Shown here piece by piece: positions 51,357 through 60,518 of a stretch of DNA of 64,000 nucleotides. The notes under the pieces were generated by a model. That model saw nothing but the letters and a program-made list of their open reading frames with translations. It made no database searches and was not told the DNA's origin. Both the position numbers and the translations under genes were made by a program. The stretch covers positions 124,001 through 188,000 of the forward strand of contig JARUPY010000220.1 in NCBI GenBank assembly GCA_029817715.1, written 5' to 3'. This DNA is from Melastoma dodecandrum. Lineage: Eukaryota; Streptophyta; Magnoliopsida; Myrtales; Melastomataceae. The stretch's first letter is position 1. The number at the start of each line of letters is the position of its first letter.

Positions 51357-51877
51357 ATGGCTCAGGTCGAAGCGGTGGCGTCCAACGAGGATGAAGGCGA
51401 GCATCCCCAAAGGAACTGCGCGCTTGGCTCAGGCTATTCGCCTCGACGACTCTGATCGAGAATGAGATCAGGAGCCGCTTGCGGGAGCGCTTCGAATTTA
51501 CACTGCCCCGTTTCGACATGCTGGCGCAACTCGAACGCTCGCCGGAAGGGATAGTCCTCGGCGATCTCTCGCGGCGCCTCATGGTGACGGCCGGCAACGT
51601 CACGGCGGTCTGCGACAAGCTGCTCGAGGACGGTTACATCTCGCGATCACCCGTCCCGACCGACCGTCGCGTCCAGGTCGTGCGCATGACACGCGCCGGC
51701 CGCGCGGCGTTCGCCGCGATCGCCAAGGCCCACGCGGAATGGGTCACCGAGTTCTTCGGCGAGCTGTCGGCGAAGGACGTGGGCGATCTGAACCGCTTGT
51801 TGTCCAAGTTGAAGCGCAGCGTCGAGGCGCAAGAGATCGGCCGCGCCAGGACGCGCGCCAACGCCGCGGACGCCTAG
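51357..51877 (+). CDS. MarR-family regulator (frame break near 51405)
   Basis: It starts MAQVEAVASNEDEGEHP; a C4 run at about 51405 should be C5, after which it reads KELRAWLRLFASTTLIENEIRSRLRERFEFTLPRFDMLAQLERSPEGIVLGDLSRRLMVTAGNVTAVCDKLLEDGYISRSPVPTDRRVQVVRMT, a full winged-helix MarR domain. About 173 residues. It lies directly upstream of the aryl-CoA genes and is the prime candidate for binding O1-O5, with an aromatic CoA-ester or acid as ligand, by analogy with related regulators. Confidence 0.8.
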
Positions 51878-52098
51878 AGCAAAGCACGTTTTGATGGAAT
51901 CGATTCGCGATGCTTATCTTTTTGCTCTTGCTCTAGAATTTTGGTTTGGCGCAAGTCGGCAACAGCCGACGTTGCTCTAGGGGCGCCCGGCAAGCGCGCA
52001 ACGGCATTCGCGCAAGTCGCGCCTCGCTCCTTCTTCCGCGCGACGCGCGAGAGGAAAAAGGCCCGTCGCGCCGGCCCTTGCATCGCGCGTCGTTTTAT

Positions 52099-52116
52099 TT
52101 TAAACTTAAAACAAAT
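52099..52116. promoter_or_regulatory. Operator-like site O2 upstream of the SDR-ligase operon
   Basis: TTTAAACTTAAAACAAAT lies 30 bp before the SDR start. In a very GC-rich region this AT-rich 18-mer matches O3 and O4 (on their reverse strand) at 16 of 18 positions. A MarR-type site. Confidence 0.65.
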
Positions 52117-52145
52117 CAGGTGTGAGCAGCGGCGCGGAGCGGCAC

Positions 52146-52916
52146 ATGACATTTACGAGCCATGGCTTCGACGGGCGGCTCGCCCTCGTGACCGGCGGAA
52201 GCCGGGGCATCGGGCGTGCCGTTGCCCGCGCCCTGAAAGCGCGCGGCGCCCGCGTCGGCATAATCGGCCGATCGGCCGAGACCCTCGCCGAGGTCGTCGC
52301 GGCGGGCGACGCCGACCACATGGCGGTGGCCGACGTCACCGACCCGGCTGCGGTCGAGGCGGCCCTGAAAACGGCGCGCAAGTGGGGCGACGTCGACATC
52401 CTCGTGGCCAATGCCGGCGCCGCATCCACGGCCCCGTTCGAGCGCACCGACACGGCCGCGATGCGCCGAATGCTGGAGGTCAATCTGCTCGGCAGCGTCG
52501 ACTTCGTGTCCGGGCTGGCGCCGGCCATGGTCGAGCGCGGCCGTGGCCGCGTCGTCGCCGTCGCCTCGATGGCCGGCCTGAAGGGCTATCCTTATGTCAG
52601 CGCCTATGTGGCCGCCAAGCACGCGCTGGTCGGCTACGTCAAGGCGGTTGCCACCGAGGTTGCCAAGACAGGCGTGACTATCAACGCGGTCTGCCCCGGC
52701 TTCACCGACACCGATCTCGTCGAGGCGAGCGTCGCGACGATCGTGCAGAAGACCGGCCGCGCGCGCGAGGCGGCGCTCGCCGAGCTCACCCGGCACAATC
52801 CACAAGGACGGCTCGTGTCGCCGGACGAGGTTGCGGCCGCCGTGGTCTGGCTCTGCGAGCCGGGCAGCGGGGCCATCAACGGCCAGGCGATCGCCGTTGC
52901 CGGAGGAGAGACATGA
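52146..52916 (+). CDS. SDR-family dehydrogenase
   Basis: A 256-residue NAD(P)-dependent short-chain dehydrogenase. LALVTGGSRGIGRAVARAL is the cofactor loop (TGxxxGIG), VANAGA the NAG motif, ASMAGLKGYPYVSAYVAAKHAL the Ser-Tyr-Lys active site (YVAAK). Likely a 3-hydroxyacyl-CoA or ring-alcohol dehydrogenase of the aromatic pathway. The ATG at 52146 follows GGAG; a GTG at 52122 is in frame. Its stop overlaps the ligase start. Confidence 0.85.
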   Translation: MTFTSHGFDGRLALVTGGSRGIGRAVARALKARGARVGIIGRSAETLAEVVAAGDADHMAVADVTDPAAVEAALKTARKWGDVDILVANAGAASTAPFERTDTAAMRRMLEVNLLGSVDFVSGLAPAMVERGRGRVVAVASMAGLKGYPYVSAYVAAKHALVGYVKAVATEVAKTGVTINAVCPGFTDTDLVEASVATIVQKTGRAREAALAELTRHNPQGRLVSPDEVAAAVVWLCEPGSGAINGQAIAVAGGET

Positions 52917-54544
52917 TGTCGGCGGGCGCCACGCCCGAGGACCCGTTCGCGCGGAACAGTCTGCCGCCGCGGGAGCAATGGCCCGACCTGTTGCTGGACC
53001 GACCCGAATTTCGCTACCCCGCGCGCCTGAACTGCGTCGCCGAGCTGCTCGATCATTGGGTGACAAACGGACGCGGCGACGCGCGCTGTCTCGCCTCGGC
53101 CGAAGGCACGCTGACGTATCGGCAGCTGGCCGAAAAGGTCGACCGGATCGCCAACGTGCTCGTCTCGCACTGCGGCCTGAGGACCGGCAACCGGGTTCTG
53201 CTGCGCTCGGGCAACAGCATTCGGATGGCCGCCTGCTATCTCGCGGTCATCAAAGCCGGCGGCATCGTCGTCGCCACCATGCCATTGCTGCGCGCCGGCG
53301 AGATCGCCTATCCGCTGAACAAGGCCGAAATCTCGATCGCTCTCTGCGACGCGAGGCTCCGCGATGACATGGAGCGCGCGCGGGCGATGGCCCCTTCCCT
53401 GCGCCACGTTCTCTACTGGGGGACGGACGAGCCGGACTCGCTCGATCGCCTGGCCGCGGACGCGAGCCCCGTGTTCGAGGCCGCCGACACGGCGAGCGAC
53501 GATGTGTGCCTTATCGCCTTCACGTCGGGAACGACGGGCGAGCCCAAAGGCACGATGCACTTCCATCGCGACATGCTGGCGATCTGCGACGGCTATGCGC
53601 GACACGTGGTGCGCGCGACGAAGGACGACGTGCTGATCGGGACCGCGCCGCTCGCCTTCACGTTCGGGCTCGCGGCGATCCTATTTCCGATGCGCGTCGG
53701 CGCAAGCGGCGTGCTGCTCGAACGTGCGGGGCCCAACGATCTCGCGGCGGCGATCGAGACGTTCCGTCCGACGATCTGCTTCACGGCGCCGACAGCCTAT
53801 CGGCAATTGCTGGCGGCGGGCGCCGACCTCGGCTCGCTGCGCCGCTGCATCAGCGCCGGCGAAGCCCTCACGCGCGCGACCTTCGAGGCCTGGAAGGCGG
53901 CCACGGGCCTGCCCCTCATCGACGGGATCGGCGGCACCGAGATGCTGCACATCTATCTCAGCGCCACCGAGGACGATCTTCGCCCCGGATCGTTGGGCCG
54001 TCCGGTGCCCGGCTTCGAGGCGCGGGTCGTCGACGACGCGGGCGAGGCGGTGCCGCCGAACACGGTGGGACGCCTCGCCGTCCGCGGCCCGATCGGCTGC
54101 CGCTACCTCGACGACGACCGCCAGACCGCATACGTGAAGGACGGCTGGAACTATCCCGGCGACAGCGTCCTCCAGGACGAGGACGGCTACTTCCGCTACC
54201 AGGCGCGCACCGACGACATGATCGTCTCGGCCGGCTACAACATCGCCGCGCCCGAGGTCGAGACGGTGCTGCTGCGCCATCCTGCGGTCGCCGAATGCGC
54301 GGTGATCGGCGTACCGAACGCGGCGCGCGGCAGCATCGTCAAGGCCTTCGTCGTCGCCGCCGGCGCCGGCCTCGACGAGGCCGCGCTCGCAAGCGAGCTC
54401 CAGGATTTCGTGAAGCGCGAGATCGCGCCCTACAAGTACCCGCGCGAGATCGCTTTCGTCGCGAGCCTGCCGAAGACGCCCTCGGGCAAGGTCCGGCATG
54501 TCGAGCTGCGCAGGATGAACGAGAGACAGCCGTCGCCTGCGTGA
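52913..54544 (+). CDS. Aryl-CoA ligase (benzoate/2-aminobenzoate-CoA ligase type)
   Basis: A 543-residue adenylate-forming ligase that activates an aromatic acid with ATP and CoA. It has DVCLIAFTSGTTGEPKGTMHFH (P-loop, about residue 198), DGIGGTEMLHIYLS (A5), YVKDGWNYPGDSVLQDEDGYFRYQARTDDMIVSAGYNIAAPEVE (A7-A8) and the catalytic Lys in PKTPSGKVRH. The family match is to benzoate-CoA and 2-aminobenzoate-CoA ligases. The monooxygenase nearby favours 2-aminobenzoate or salicylate. ATGATG overlaps the SDR stop, behind GGAGGAG. Confidence 0.85.
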   Translation: MMSAGATPEDPFARNSLPPREQWPDLLLDRPEFRYPARLNCVAELLDHWVTNGRGDARCLASAEGTLTYRQLAEKVDRIANVLVSHCGLRTGNRVLLRSGNSIRMAACYLAVIKAGGIVVATMPLLRAGEIAYPLNKAEISIALCDARLRDDMERARAMAPSLRHVLYWGTDEPDSLDRLAADASPVFEAADTASDDVCLIAFTSGTTGEPKGTMHFHRDMLAICDGYARHVVRATKDDVLIGTAPLAFTFGLAAILFPMRVGASGVLLERAGPNDLAAAIETFRPTICFTAPTAYRQLLAAGADLGSLRRCISAGEALTRATFEAWKAATGLPLIDGIGGTEMLHIYLSATEDDLRPGSLGRPVPGFEARVVDDAGEAVPPNTVGRLAVRGPIGCRYLDDDRQTAYVKDGWNYPGDSVLQDEDGYFRYQARTDDMIVSAGYNIAAPEVETVLLRHPAVAECAVIGVPNAARGSIVKAFVVAAGAGLDEAALASELQDFVKREIAPYKYPREIAFVASLPKTPSGKVRHVELRRMNERQPSPA

Positions 54545-54572
54545 GCGCGAGGAGTGGAGGATGCGTGGCCTC

Positions 54573-54724
54573 CTCCTTCTCCCGCTTGCGGGAGAAGGTG
54601 GCCCGACGAAGTCGGGTCGGATGAGGGATCATGCAGCTTCGCTAACGTAGACGAGAGAGGCGGCGTTGCCCCTCATCCGACCCCGCTTCGCGGGGCCACC
54701 TTCTCCCGCAAGCGGGAGAAGGAG
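54573..54724. repeat. REP-like palindromic element
   Basis: Two hairpin-rich arms, CTCCCGCTTGCGGGAG... and its inverted partner CTCCCGCAAGCGGGAG, each next to a CATCCGACCC/GGGTCGGATG part, form a large inverted repeat between the ligase and RidA genes. A similar element is at 59,046. Typical of dispersed intergenic repeats in Hyphomicrobiales; may act as a bidirectional terminator. Confidence 0.75.
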
Positions 54725-54744
54725 AGGTCGCGCACTCGCCGGGA

Positions 54745-55174
54745 TCAGGGCTCGCCGGCCCTCGGCAGCACTGCCGTCGCCTCGATTTCAATCATCGCCG
54801 CCGGCTCGACCAGGCGCACGACCTGGACCGTGGCCATGGTCGGGAAGTTGCGCCCGAAGACTGCACGGTAGGCGGCCCCTAGCGCCTTGGACTCGGCGAG
54901 GTATTCCTCGATGTCGGTGACGTACCAGGTCAGCCGCACGAGGTGCTCGGGTCCCGCGCCGGCCTCGGCCAGGATCGCGGCGATGTTCTCGAACGCCTGC
55001 CGCGCCTGCGCGACGAAGCCCTCCGGAAAGCGGCCCTCGACGTCCCAGCCGACGACCCCCGCCCGTCACGACGAGCCTGCCCTCGGCGGCGACGCCGTTG
55101 GCGTACCCTTTCGCCGGTGGCCAGCCGGCGGGGTGCAGGATGCGATGCCGGCTCGTGGTGTCCTCGGTCGTCAT
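54745..55174 (-). CDS. RidA-family enamine/imine deaminase (frame break near 55065)
   Basis: MTTEDTTSRHRILHPAGWPPAKGYANGVAAEGRLVVTG, then after an extra base in a G5 run GVVGWDVEGRFPEGFVAQARQAFENIAAILAEAGAGPEHLVRLTWYVTDIEEYLAESKALGAAYRAVFGRNFPTMATVQVVRLVEPAAMIEIEATAV. The R-L-x-x-Y-V-T-D and late A-M-I-E-I-E-A motifs are RidA. It overlaps the monooxygenase stop as ATGA. RidA proteins hydrolyse reactive enamines and imines, and the monooxygenase product of anthraniloyl-CoA is such an enamine. Confidence 0.85.
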
Positions 55175-57531
55175 GCCGATACGCTGCTTTCGTTGCCGTG
55201 CCGCTTGGGCTTCGCCTTGGTTTGAAGCTCGACCTGCTTGTCGCGGCTCCGCTCGATTTCGCGACGCGCCTGCGCGCGCCCCGAAAGATAGGGTTTGGGC
55301 CAAGGCTGGTTGCGCGCCGCGTACCACGCCTCGGCCTGGCGCGTGAAATAGGGGTTCCACAGGTGCACGCGGCCGAGCGCGACGAGGTCGGCGCGCCGCG
55401 TGTGCAGCAGCGTGTTGATCTGCGCGGCCTCGGTGATGGCGCCGACGGCCATCACGGCGAGGCCTTTCACATTGCGGATCGCTTCGGCGAACTGCACTTG
55501 GAACATGCGGCCATAGACCGGCTGCTGTCGCGGATCGGTCTGACCGGCGGAGACGTCGATCAGGTCGCAGCCGGCTTCGGCGAAGGCCTCCGAGATCGCG
55601 AAGGTGTCGGCTTCGCTGATGCCGCCCTCGAGCCAGTCGCTCGCCGAGATACGCACCGACATCGGTCGCTCCTTCGGCCATGCGTCGCGCATCGCGGCAA
55701 AGACGCGCAGCGGGAAGCGCAGCCGGTTCGCGATCGAGCCGCCGTAGGCATCCTCGCGCCGATTGGTCAGCGGCGACAGGAAGGACGACATCAGGTAGCC
55801 GTGCGCGCAGTGCAGTTCGAGCCAGTCGAAGCCCGCGCGCGCGGCGCGTTCGGCGGCCGCGCGGAAGTCCGCGACGATGGTGGCCATCCCCGCCTCGCCG
55901 AGCACGGCAGGAACCTGGCTCTCGCCGTCGAGCCACGGTAGTGGAGACGCCGAGACGAGCGGCCAGTTCTCCTTGGCGCAGGGAAGCGGATGGTCGGGGT
56001 CTTCCCAGCCGACCTGCGTCGATCCCTTGCGGCCGGCATGACCGAGCTGCATGCAGATCTTCGCGCCCGTTTCGGCATGCACGAAGTCGACGATGCGCGC
56101 CCACTGCCGCTCTTGCGCGTCCGACCAGAGCCCCGGGCAGCCCGGCGTGATGCGCGCGTCGGGCGAAACGCAGGTCATCTCGGTGAAGAGGAGCCCCATG
56201 CCGCCAGCGGCGTGGGAGGCGTAGTGCACGAAGTGCCAGTCGGTGAGGTCGCCGTCGGGCGTAGCGCGATATTGCGCCATCGGCGCCATCACGACGCGAT
56301 TGGCAAGCACCATCTCGCGCAGCTTGAAGCGCGTGAACATCGGCGTCGGCCGCTCCTTGCGGTGATCGAAGCCGGTTTCGCGATAATGGCGCTCGTAGAA
56401 GGCCGTGTCGGCCTTCTCGACGAAGGCCGGGTCGCGCAGCATGAGATTGTCATAGGTGACCGACTTGGCGCGGCACATGACGACCATCGCGAACTGCATC
56501 GGATCCATGTCGAAGGACCGGTTCATATGCTCGAACCACGCGAGCGAGACGTCGGCGTTGTGCTGGACGATCTGGCATGGCGTGCGCCGCGCCTCGTCGT
56601 AGGCCGCGAAGGCGGCCTCGATCGAATCCTCCGCCTTGGCCAGCAGCGCGTCCGACAAGGCGATGGCGCACTCCATCGCCAGCTTCGTCCCCGAGCCGAT
56701 CGAATAGTGCGCCGACGCCTTGGCATCGCCGAGCAGGACGATCTTGCCGTGCGACCAGTGTTCGCAGAAGACGCGTGGGAAGCGACGCCAGTGCGAACGA
56801 TTCAGCAGGAGGCCGTGGCCGGCGAGCTCGTCGGCGTACAACGCCTCGAGCTTCGCGCGCGAATCTTCCTCGTTGGTCTCCTCGAAGCCGTGGCCCTGCC
56901 AGCAGGCCTCGTCCATCTCGAAGACCCACGTCGCCCGCTCCGCCTCGTAGGCATAGGTGTGGGCGCAGATGATGCCGTGCGGGGTCTCCTTGAAGAAGTA
57001 GTTGAACTCGCCCATCGGCCGGCTCGAGCCCATCCAGCAGAAGCGGTTGGCCTTGAAGCTCTGCGTCGGCTGGAAGGAAGCGGCGCAGTGCTCGCGGATG
57101 CGCGAATTGACGCCATCGGCGGCGACGACGACGTCGCTGTCGGCGAAGCGCCGCTCCAGATCGGCGACGTCGATCGCCGTCTTGAAGTGAAGCGCGACCC
57201 CGACCTCGCGGCAACGCGACTGCAGGAGCTTCAGGAGACCGACCCGCGACATGCCGCAGAAGCCGTTGCCGCCGCAGCGCACCTCCTGGCCCCGGTAGTG
57301 GATCGCGACATCGTCCCAGTAGCGGAAATGATCGCGAATGGCGTCGTAGGACTGCGGGTCGCGCGACAGGAATTCGTCGAGCGTGTCGTCCGAGAAGACG
57401 ACGCCGAAGCCGAAGGTGTCGTCGGCCGCGTTTTGCTCGAAGACCTCGACCGTCCAGTCCGGCCGGGATTTCTTCGTCAGCAGCGCGAGATACAGGCCGC
57501 CGGGACCGCCACCGATGATCGAGAGCTTCAC
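55171..57531 (-). CDS. Two-domain anthraniloyl-CoA/salicylyl-CoA monooxygenase-reductase
   Basis: A 786-residue fusion. Residues 1-380 are a class A flavin monooxygenase (LSIIGGGPGGLYLAL FAD motif, DVVVAADGVNSRIRE, ILLGDAKASAHYSIGSGTKLAMECA). Residues 395-770 are an old-yellow-enzyme FMN domain (PTPMFTRFKLREMVLANRVVMAPMAQYRA, HFVHYASHAAGGMGLLFTEMT, WLELHCAHGYLMSSFLSPLTNRREDAYGGS). This is the layout of 2-aminobenzoyl-CoA monooxygenase/reductase (EC 1.14.13.40) and of salicylyl-CoA 5-hydroxylases. It hydroxylates and reduces the ring. Unbroken. Preceded by O3. Confidence 0.85.
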   Translation of the reverse strand: MKLSIIGGGPGGLYLALLTKKSRPDWTVEVFEQNAADDTFGFGVVFSDDTLDEFLSRDPQSYDAIRDHFRYWDDVAIHYRGQEVRCGGNGFCGMSRVGLLKLLQSRCREVGVALHFKTAIDVADLERRFADSDVVVAADGVNSRIREHCAASFQPTQSFKANRFCWMGSSRPMGEFNYFFKETPHGIICAHTYAYEAERATWVFEMDEACWQGHGFEETNEEDSRAKLEALYADELAGHGLLLNRSHWRRFPRVFCEHWSHGKIVLLGDAKASAHYSIGSGTKLAMECAIALSDALLAKAEDSIEAAFAAYDEARRTPCQIVQHNADVSLAWFEHMNRSFDMDPMQFAMVVMCRAKSVTYDNLMLRDPAFVEKADTAFYERHYRETGFDHRKERPTPMFTRFKLREMVLANRVVMAPMAQYRATPDGDLTDWHFVHYASHAAGGMGLLFTEMTCVSPDARITPGCPGLWSDAQERQWARIVDFVHAETGAKICMQLGHAGRKGSTQVGWEDPDHPLPCAKENWPLVSASPLPWLDGESQVPAVLGEAGMATIVADFRAAAERAARAGFDWLELHCAHGYLMSSFLSPLTNRREDAYGGSIANRLRFPLRVFAAMRDAWPKERPMSVRISASDWLEGGISEADTFAISEAFAEAGCDLIDVSAGQTDPRQQPVYGRMFQVQFAEAIRNVKGLAVMAVGAITEAAQINTLLHTRRADLVALGRVHLWNPYFTRQAEAWYAARNQPWPKPYLSGRAQARREIERSRDKQVELQTKAKPKRHGNESSVSA

Positions 57532-57543
57532 GCGCGCCTCCCT

Positions 57544-57561
57544 ATTTGTTTCAAGCTTAAA
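57544..57561. promoter_or_regulatory. Operator-like site O3 upstream of the monooxygenase
   Basis: ATTTGTTTCAAGCTTAAA on the plus strand; on the minus strand TTTAAGCTTGAAACAAAT. It ends 13 bp before the monooxygenase start. It matches O2 and O4 closely. Confidence 0.7.
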
Positions 57562-57716
57562 TCAATTGGGCGGCCATTTCAAGAGCGGCGGGTTCCTCGC
57601 CGGTGCCGCACGGTGGCTTTGGCGCGGGAAGAAGGTCGGATGGTCGGTGAAAGACGAAAGCGCTATACCATTGGCCTGATGCTTGCTGGCCCGTCGTCAA
57701 GCAGATCAGGCAGTGC

Positions 57717-58744
57717 ATGCGCCACGAAGGACATAGGCTCGACCGCCACCGGCTGTTTGCCACGAACGATCTCGACGAGGCTCGGGACACGGTGGCGCGC
57801 GTCTTTTGTCCGCATCGCCTCGAGGTGCGTGGCGCGCGGCATGTCGATACGGTGCATAACCGCGTCGATTTCAGGTCGTTTTCCCTCAACTATATCCAGT
57901 ACGGGCGCCGACGTCGACATCGATCCGGGCGCCTTGCAGCGGTTCTATCTGCTGCAGATCCCGGTCTCGGGACAGGCCATCGTGCGCTGCGGCACACAAG
58001 AGGTGGAGGCAGACGAGACGCGCGGCACGCTCCTCTCGCCGAGTCAACACGTGCGCATGCGATGGTCGGCCGATTGTAGCAAGATCCTCGTGCAGATCGA
58101 ACGGTCCGCCGTCGAGCGTGCAGCGGAAGCCATGGTCGGACACGCCCTGTCGCGTCCGCTGGACTTCGACGTCGCGCTCGATTTCGGTAAGCCGTCGCTC
58201 GCGACCCTGCGGCGGCTGGTGCTGATGCTGTGCGAGGACCAGGAGATGGGCGGCGTGCTGGGCGACGGTCTCGCCGGCGCGCGGTTCGGCGAGCTCTTGA
58301 TCACGTCACTCCTGGAGAACCTGCGCCACAGCCACAGCGGTGAGCTCGGACGACGCGGCGCGAGGCATCGCCCCGGTCCACGTCAAGAAGGCGGAGCGCT
58401 TCATGCGCGAGCACGTCGCCGAGCCGATCGGCCTCATCGACATCGCGCGCGCTTCGGGCGTCAGCGTGCGGTCCCTGCAGGATGGCTTCCGTCGCTTCCG
58501 TGCGGTCACGCCCCTCGAATGCCTCCGCGACCTGCGTATCGAGGCGGCCCGCGCCGAGCTGCTCGAGGGCAACCCCGGCGACACGGTGACGACGATCGCC
58601 ATGCGTTGGGGCTTCACCCATCTCAGCCGTTTCGCCGCCGCCTACCGTCGACGCTTCGGCGAGAGCCCTTCCGAGACGCTGCGTCACGATGCAATCGGCA
58701 TGATGGCGGCGGATCGCGGGCGCCTTACAGCCCCTTTGGTGTAA
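57717..58744 (+). CDS. AraC-family regulator (two frame breaks)
   Basis: About 342 residues. VEVRGARHVDTVHNRVDFRSFSLNYIQYG is followed, after a G3 run with one extra base near 57905, by ADVDIDPGALQRFYLLQIPVSGQAIVRCGTQEVEADETRGTLLSPSQHVRMRW, an AraC-binding-like domain. After a second break near 58345 comes the HTH: HVKKAERFMREHVAEPIGLIDIARASGVSVRSLQDGFRRFRAVTPLECLRDLRIEAARAEL...TTIAMRWGFTHLSRFAAAYRRRFGESPSETL. Divergent from the monooxygenase, it may regulate it with the MarR protein. Confidence 0.8.
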
Positions 58745-58978
58745 ACGCATTGAACGCGAGGATGGTATTCGTCCCGACGATGTCGGGTATCGAATGGATG
58801 CGCTTGTTGACGAAGACGCCCGGATCGACGGCATCGTCGAGATGGAAGATCGCCATGAGGTCGAAGCTCCCGGAGATCGAATAGACCATCCCCTCCTCGA
58901 GCTCGTCGATGATGGCATTGGCGACATCGTAGGACTTTTCCCGAGCCGGCAGTTGATCTGGACGAACAGGGTCTTCAT
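58725..58978 (-). CDS. Stand-alone Lrp/AsnC ligand-binding domain protein (frame break near 58937)
   Basis: MKTLFVQINCRLGKS then, after a break in an A4 run, YDVANAIIDELEEGMVYSISGSFDLMAIFHLDDAVDPGVFVNKRIHSIPDIVGTNTILAFNAF. About 83 residues, a RAM domain without the DNA-binding part. Such stand-alone domains bind small ligands, often aromatic or amino acids. It overlaps the end of the AraC gene tail-to-tail. Confidence 0.75.
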
Positions 58979-59045
58979 GGCGTCGCTCCTTGCCGGCTCG
59001 CATGGCTGGCGCAGTCCTCAAACATCTCAGACGCGGGCGCGATCT

Positions 59046-59190
59046 GCCCTTCTCCCCTTGCGGGAGAACGTGCCCGAAGGGCGGATGAGGGGTCGCTCGC
59101 ACGATGGAGACTTGCCGAGCCTGGAGACCCAAGTCCGAGCGACCCCTCATCCGGCCTTCGGCCACCTTCTCCCCGCAAGGGGAGAAGGGA
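59046..59190. repeat. Second REP-like palindromic element
   Basis: CTTCTCCCCTTGCGGGAG...GGATGAGGGGTCGCTCG and its inverted partner CGAGCGACCCCTCATCC...CTCCCCGCAAGGGGAG form a long inverted repeat between the Lrp-type and hydrolase genes. It shares the design of the element at 54,573. Confidence 0.75.
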
Positions 59191-59209
59191 GCGCTGGCCG
59201 AAATCGCTT

Positions 59210-60014
59210 TTAAACCATCGATGCGATCGTTTCCATCATCGCGCTGCGCGCGTCCTCGAGCGGTGCGATGGCGGTGAAGTGGTCGGCGTCGGCGATGGGC
59301 TCGACGCGGCCGTCCCATAGCGCGGCAAGCGTCGCGGACTGTCGCTCGTATTCGGCGCCCTCGCGCGCGCCGACGTAGGCGACCAGCGGTGCCGCCGGCT
59401 TGGGATACGCGATCGGCGACAGACGCCAGGCTTCCGCCTCATCGAGGGCCAAGGCCGCGTTGATCGACGTGTGGACGAGCAGCCGCAGATCAAACAGGCC
59501 GCTGATCGCGATGCCGCCCTTCAGGCGTCGCGACGCGCCCCGCGTCTGCCAATCGGTGGCGAGCGCCATCGCCGTCAGGTGGCCTCCGGCGGAATGCCCC
59601 GTGACGATGAGGTCGCGCTCGTAACGGCGCATCAGGAAGGTGAGCGCGTCCCGCATGTCCTCGACGATTGTTGCGAGCCGAACCTCCGGGCACAAACGAT
59701 AGGAGGGCACGGCCAAGGCGATCCCGCGCGCGTTGAAGCCGCGCGCCAGATGGCTGAACCATGAACTTGTCGAGCGCCTGCCAATACCCCCCATGAAAGA
59801 AGACCGCCAGCGAGGCGTCCGTGGACGCGTCGGGCCAGAAGACGTCGAGTACATTGCGAGGATGCGCCCCGTAGGCGAGGTCTATCTCGGCGTGGGCGTG
59901 CTCGTCCCGCAAGGCCTGCGCGCGCCCCTTCCAGCCTGCCATCACAGCCGGATGGTCCGGCACCTTCGCGCGGTTGTTATATTCGGCCTCGAGCCTTGAA
60001 TCGATCGTGCTCAC
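59210..60014 (-). CDS. Arylformamidase-like alpha/beta hydrolase (frame break near 59757)
   Basis: About 268 residues. MSTIDSRLEAEYNNRAKVPDHPAVMAGWKGRAQALRDEHAHAEIDLAYGAHPRNVLDVFWPDAS...LAVFFHGGYWQALDKFM, then after one extra base FSHLARGFNARGIALAVPSYRLCPEVRLATIVEDMRDALTFLMRRYERDLIVTGHSAGGHLTAMALATDW. The HGGYW oxyanion motif and GHSAGG nucleophile are those of arylformamidase (kynurenine formamidase)-type esterases. The late DADHF supplies the His. GTGA overlap with the cupin stop places it last in a three-gene operon. Confidence 0.75.
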
Positions 60015-60518
60015 GCCCTCTCCTTCAGCTTCAGCGGATCGAAGACATAGTCCTCAGGCTTCAGGAAGTGGACTTCCCGCTTCGCGGATTCCTTCACGAC
60101 CTCCATGGGATCCGGCGAGATTATGCAGGACGTCGAAAAGCTCGCGAAGCCGCCGGCCCGGCGCGACCCAGAACAGCGCGCGCGTCGGCTTGTCGCTGAG
60201 GTTGTAGTAGCCGTGCGGGATGCCGGCCGGCATGCGCACCTGATCGCCGGCATGCGCCTTGTGATGCTGCCCGTCGAGGTAGAGATCGAGCTCGTTCTCG
60301 AGCACATAGATGAACTCGTCCTGCGTCGGATGGATGTGCGGCGGCACGAACGTGCCCGGCGGATCGAAGGTCTCGAAGGCGAAGGCGTTGGCGCCCTCGG
60401 CCTTCAAATAATAGGTATGGCCGAGGATGCTCCACACGACGTCGTCGATGCCGGTGCCGGCCTTGGTGATGCCGGCGTCGAGCTCGACCTGGACCTGATT
60501 TGCGATGGCAGTCTTCAT
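60011..60518 (-). CDS. Cupin-domain protein (frame break near 60112)
   Basis: About 169 residues, MKTAIANQVQVELDAGITKAGTG...GTFVPPHIHPTQDEFIYVLENELDLYLDGQHHKAHAGDQVRMPAGIPHGYYNLSDKPTRALFWVAPG. The H-x-H-x(4)-D-E and PxGxxHxxxN cupin motifs hold a metal. After an extra G near 60112 the end reads DPMEVVKESAKREVHFLKPEDYVFDPLKL. Might be a ring-cleaving or isomerase-type cupin. ATGA overlap with the monooxygenase stop. Confidence 0.75.

Noticed and set aside
55990..57660. Very long plus-strand frame running opposite the monooxygenase
   Set aside because: It is the shadow of an unbroken, motif-rich gene on the minus strand. Only its last part, which is real AraC sequence, is coding.
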